NCBI GenBank assembly: GCA_031554215.1
Contig: JAVBKF010000175.1
Coordinates: 1 to 26,033 of the forward strand
Direction of reading: 5' to 3'
Length of the DNA: 26,033 nt
DNA from: JAVBKE01 sp031554215
Lineage (GTDB): Bacteria; Bacillota; Bacilli; JARBTR01
The number at the start of each line of letters is the position of its first letter. Position 1 is the first letter of the stretch. The notes under the pieces are model-generated. The model worked only from the letters and a program-made list of their open reading frames with translations, made no database searches and was not told the DNA's origin. The position numbers and the translations under genes are program-made. This document shows, one piece after another, positions 24,612 to 26,033 of the stretch.

Positions 24612-26033
24612 TTATCTCGGCACATAGTCTAGTGGATTAACAATGTCACCATTTTGATGTAACTCGAAATGAAGGTGGATACCAGTTGAATCGCCAGTGC
24701 TACCCATAACACCGATATTATCACCTTTTTGAACCACTTGCCCAATCTGCACATTTACTGAATCAAGATGACCATATAGCGTTGTATAGCCGTTTTGGTG
24801 ATCAATTTCAATCATATTACCATAGCCATAATCGGACCATCCAGCAGAAGTGACTATACCTGTATCCGAAGCTTTAATAGTATAATTAGAAGGCTTGGCA
24901 ATATCAATCCCTTTATGAAGCGCACCCCAACGCTCTCCTAAAGTACTTGAAACGTAACCGCCATTTGTCGGCCAAAGAAACACGCCAGTGCCCACATCTG
25001 ACCATACCAAAGTACCTGAATTGGTGATTTGTTCAACCGGTGCAACAACCATTGCTTCAGACACTGACTCTACAGATAACACCTGACCATTAACTGTTTT
25101 TGTTGACTCAATCACTTGTTTACTCCCATTAACGCCAGGCTGAACCACTAACATTTGACCTTTTAACATCGCCGGGTCTTCGGCAATAGACTGCGAAAAT
25201 GGAACCACTTCTTCCTTCTTTGTCACACGTTCAACATTTACCTGAACAGGGTGTGCCTTGGTATAAACAAAAATCTGCTGCCCAGGCAACAACTGGTCCT
25301 TATCAAGTCCCGAATTCACTCCATATAACTCATTTTCTAACAATCCAAACTTCAACGCAATTTCAGCAAAATCCTCACCAGCCTTGATCGTATATAATTG
25401 AGATGGTGAATCAAGTCCATTCATTGATTGAACAGCCTCTTCGACCGTGAAAATCTTTGTTGGTTCCAAAAAGACTGTCTCCACCTGTACATTTTGTTCA
25501 AATGACACATCAGCAATCTTAGATTCACCAGCTTGCAAACTTGCAATAATTTCCTCTACTGACTGCCCCACTGCTGGTAGTGCTTCCCCGCCAGTGTACT
25601 GACTCTTCACAACCGCAATTGCCTGGTCTGCTTCTTCCCTTGAATTAAAAAGAAATTCTACCTCACCATTGATTGTGATTGCAGGGACAGAAGCCTTCAC
25701 AGTGATGACTTCATTTAATTTCTCCTCAATTTTGCTACCTGGATCCGTCATTGGCTCTTCAAAAACAGTCTCGCTTACTAACTGAATGTCATTACTGACC
25801 TTCCCATTAATATCGGGATCCTCTTCCTCAAAAGCTTCCTCTTTATTTACAATCACACCGTTGACAATATCTTTATCATCAACAGTACCAATGTACTCTC
25901 CATCAACATAAACATGATATACTTCCGAGTATACAACATCATTTTTTGCATTCACAGAATAGCTAGTAATAAATAAACCAATGAATACTAGTATTAAAAC
26001 AACCTGAACTATTTTCTTTATATATTTTTTCGT
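24612..26033 (-). CDS. Secreted M23 peptidase with LysM and G5 domains, 5' end outside window
   Basis: 473 residues visible; the start codon lies beyond the right edge. The first visible residues (TKKYIKKIVQVVLILVFIGL, then FITSYSVNA) are a signal peptide or membrane anchor, so the in-frame GTG at 25955 is an internal Val codon and not the start. After a Glu-rich N-terminal part, a LysM motif (YTIKAGEDFAEIALKFGLL, about 214-256) binds peptidoglycan. A G5-like domain (VNVERVTKKEEVVPF, about 262-332) and a C-terminal M23 lysostaphin-like domain follow, with zinc-ligand motifs HKGID (about 373-377) and HLHFE. It should cut or bind peptide cross-links in the cell wall. Similar genes sit near purA in Bacilli. 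Convergent with serS and sharing its terminator. Confidence 0.92.
   Translation of the reverse strand, partial: TKKYIKKIVQVVLILVFIGLFITSYSVNAKNDVVYSEVYHVYVDGEYIGTVDDKDIVNGVIVNKEEAFEEEDPDINGKVSNDIQLVSETVFEEPMTDPGSKIEEKLNEVITVKASVPAITINGEVEFLFNSREEADQAIAVVKSQYTGGEALPAVGQSVEEIIASLQAGESKIADVSFEQNVQVETVFLEPTKIFTVEEAVQSMNGLDSPSQLYTIKAGEDFAEIALKFGLLENELYGVNSGLDKDQLLPGQQIFVYTKAHPVQVNVERVTKKEEVVPFSQSIAEDPAMLKGQMLVVQPGVNGSKQVIESTKTVNGQVLSVESVSEAMVVAPVEQITNSGTLVWSDVGTGVFLWPTNGGYVSSTLGERWGALHKGIDIAKPSNYTIKASDTGIVTSAGWSDYGYGNMIEIDHQNGYTTLYGHLDSVNVQIGQVVQKGDNIGVMGSTGDSTGIHLHFELHQNGDIVNPLDYVPR

Overview
The window looks like a chromosomal segment from a low-GC Bacillota of the class Bacilli. Ribosomal protein S18, SSB and S6 read like Bacillus/Listeria-type proteins. 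Both a chromosomal ParB (Spo0J) and its paralogue Noc are present, parS sites have the classical Bacillus form, and serS is preceded by a T-box leader. The genus cannot be fixed from the sequence alone.

Layout: (1) Bases 1-8270, minus strand: one uninterrupted reading frame of at least 2,756 codons that runs off the left edge. It encodes a secreted giant surface protein with a signal peptide, a non-repetitive N-terminal part of about 940 residues and 12 tandem isopeptide (fimbrial D2-like) domains of 148-154 residues. It has its own promoter and a roughly 180-nt leader. (2) 8851-10158: the rpsF-ssb-rpsR operon (minus), with a strong promoter, a candidate S6:S18-binding leader and a terminator. 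(3) 10562-13251: a minus-strand operon DUF554 - mscS-like - DUF951 - ychF, in which the MscS protein lacks its C-terminal cytoplasmic domain. (4) 13353-17358: the chromosome segregation block: rsmG, noc, parA (soj) and parB (spo0J), all minus, with two perfect parS palindromes downstream of parB. (5) 17610-21011: mnmG and mnmE, the two subunits of the tRNA wobble-uridine modification enzyme (minus). (6) 21369-24463: plus-strand purA, then serS behind a serine T-box. (7) 24612-26033: minus-strand secreted LysM-G5-M23 peptidase, missing its start at the right edge.

Most of the window is housekeeping: replication and segregation (SSB, ParABS, Noc), translation (S6, S18, SerRS, MnmEG, RsmG, YchF), purine synthesis (PurA) and envelope (M23 peptidase, MscS-like channel). 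The accessory part is the giant adhesin, which occupies the place next to rpsR where Bacilli usually carry gdpP/rplI/dnaB. Together with the absence of jag/yidC/rnpA/rpmH upstream of mnmE, this suggests rearrangement around an otherwise origin-proximal region. I did not find a clearly novel multi-gene system. The most unusual items are the giant repeat protein with its structured leader, the truncated MscS, and the paired parS sites with a possible Noc site nearby.
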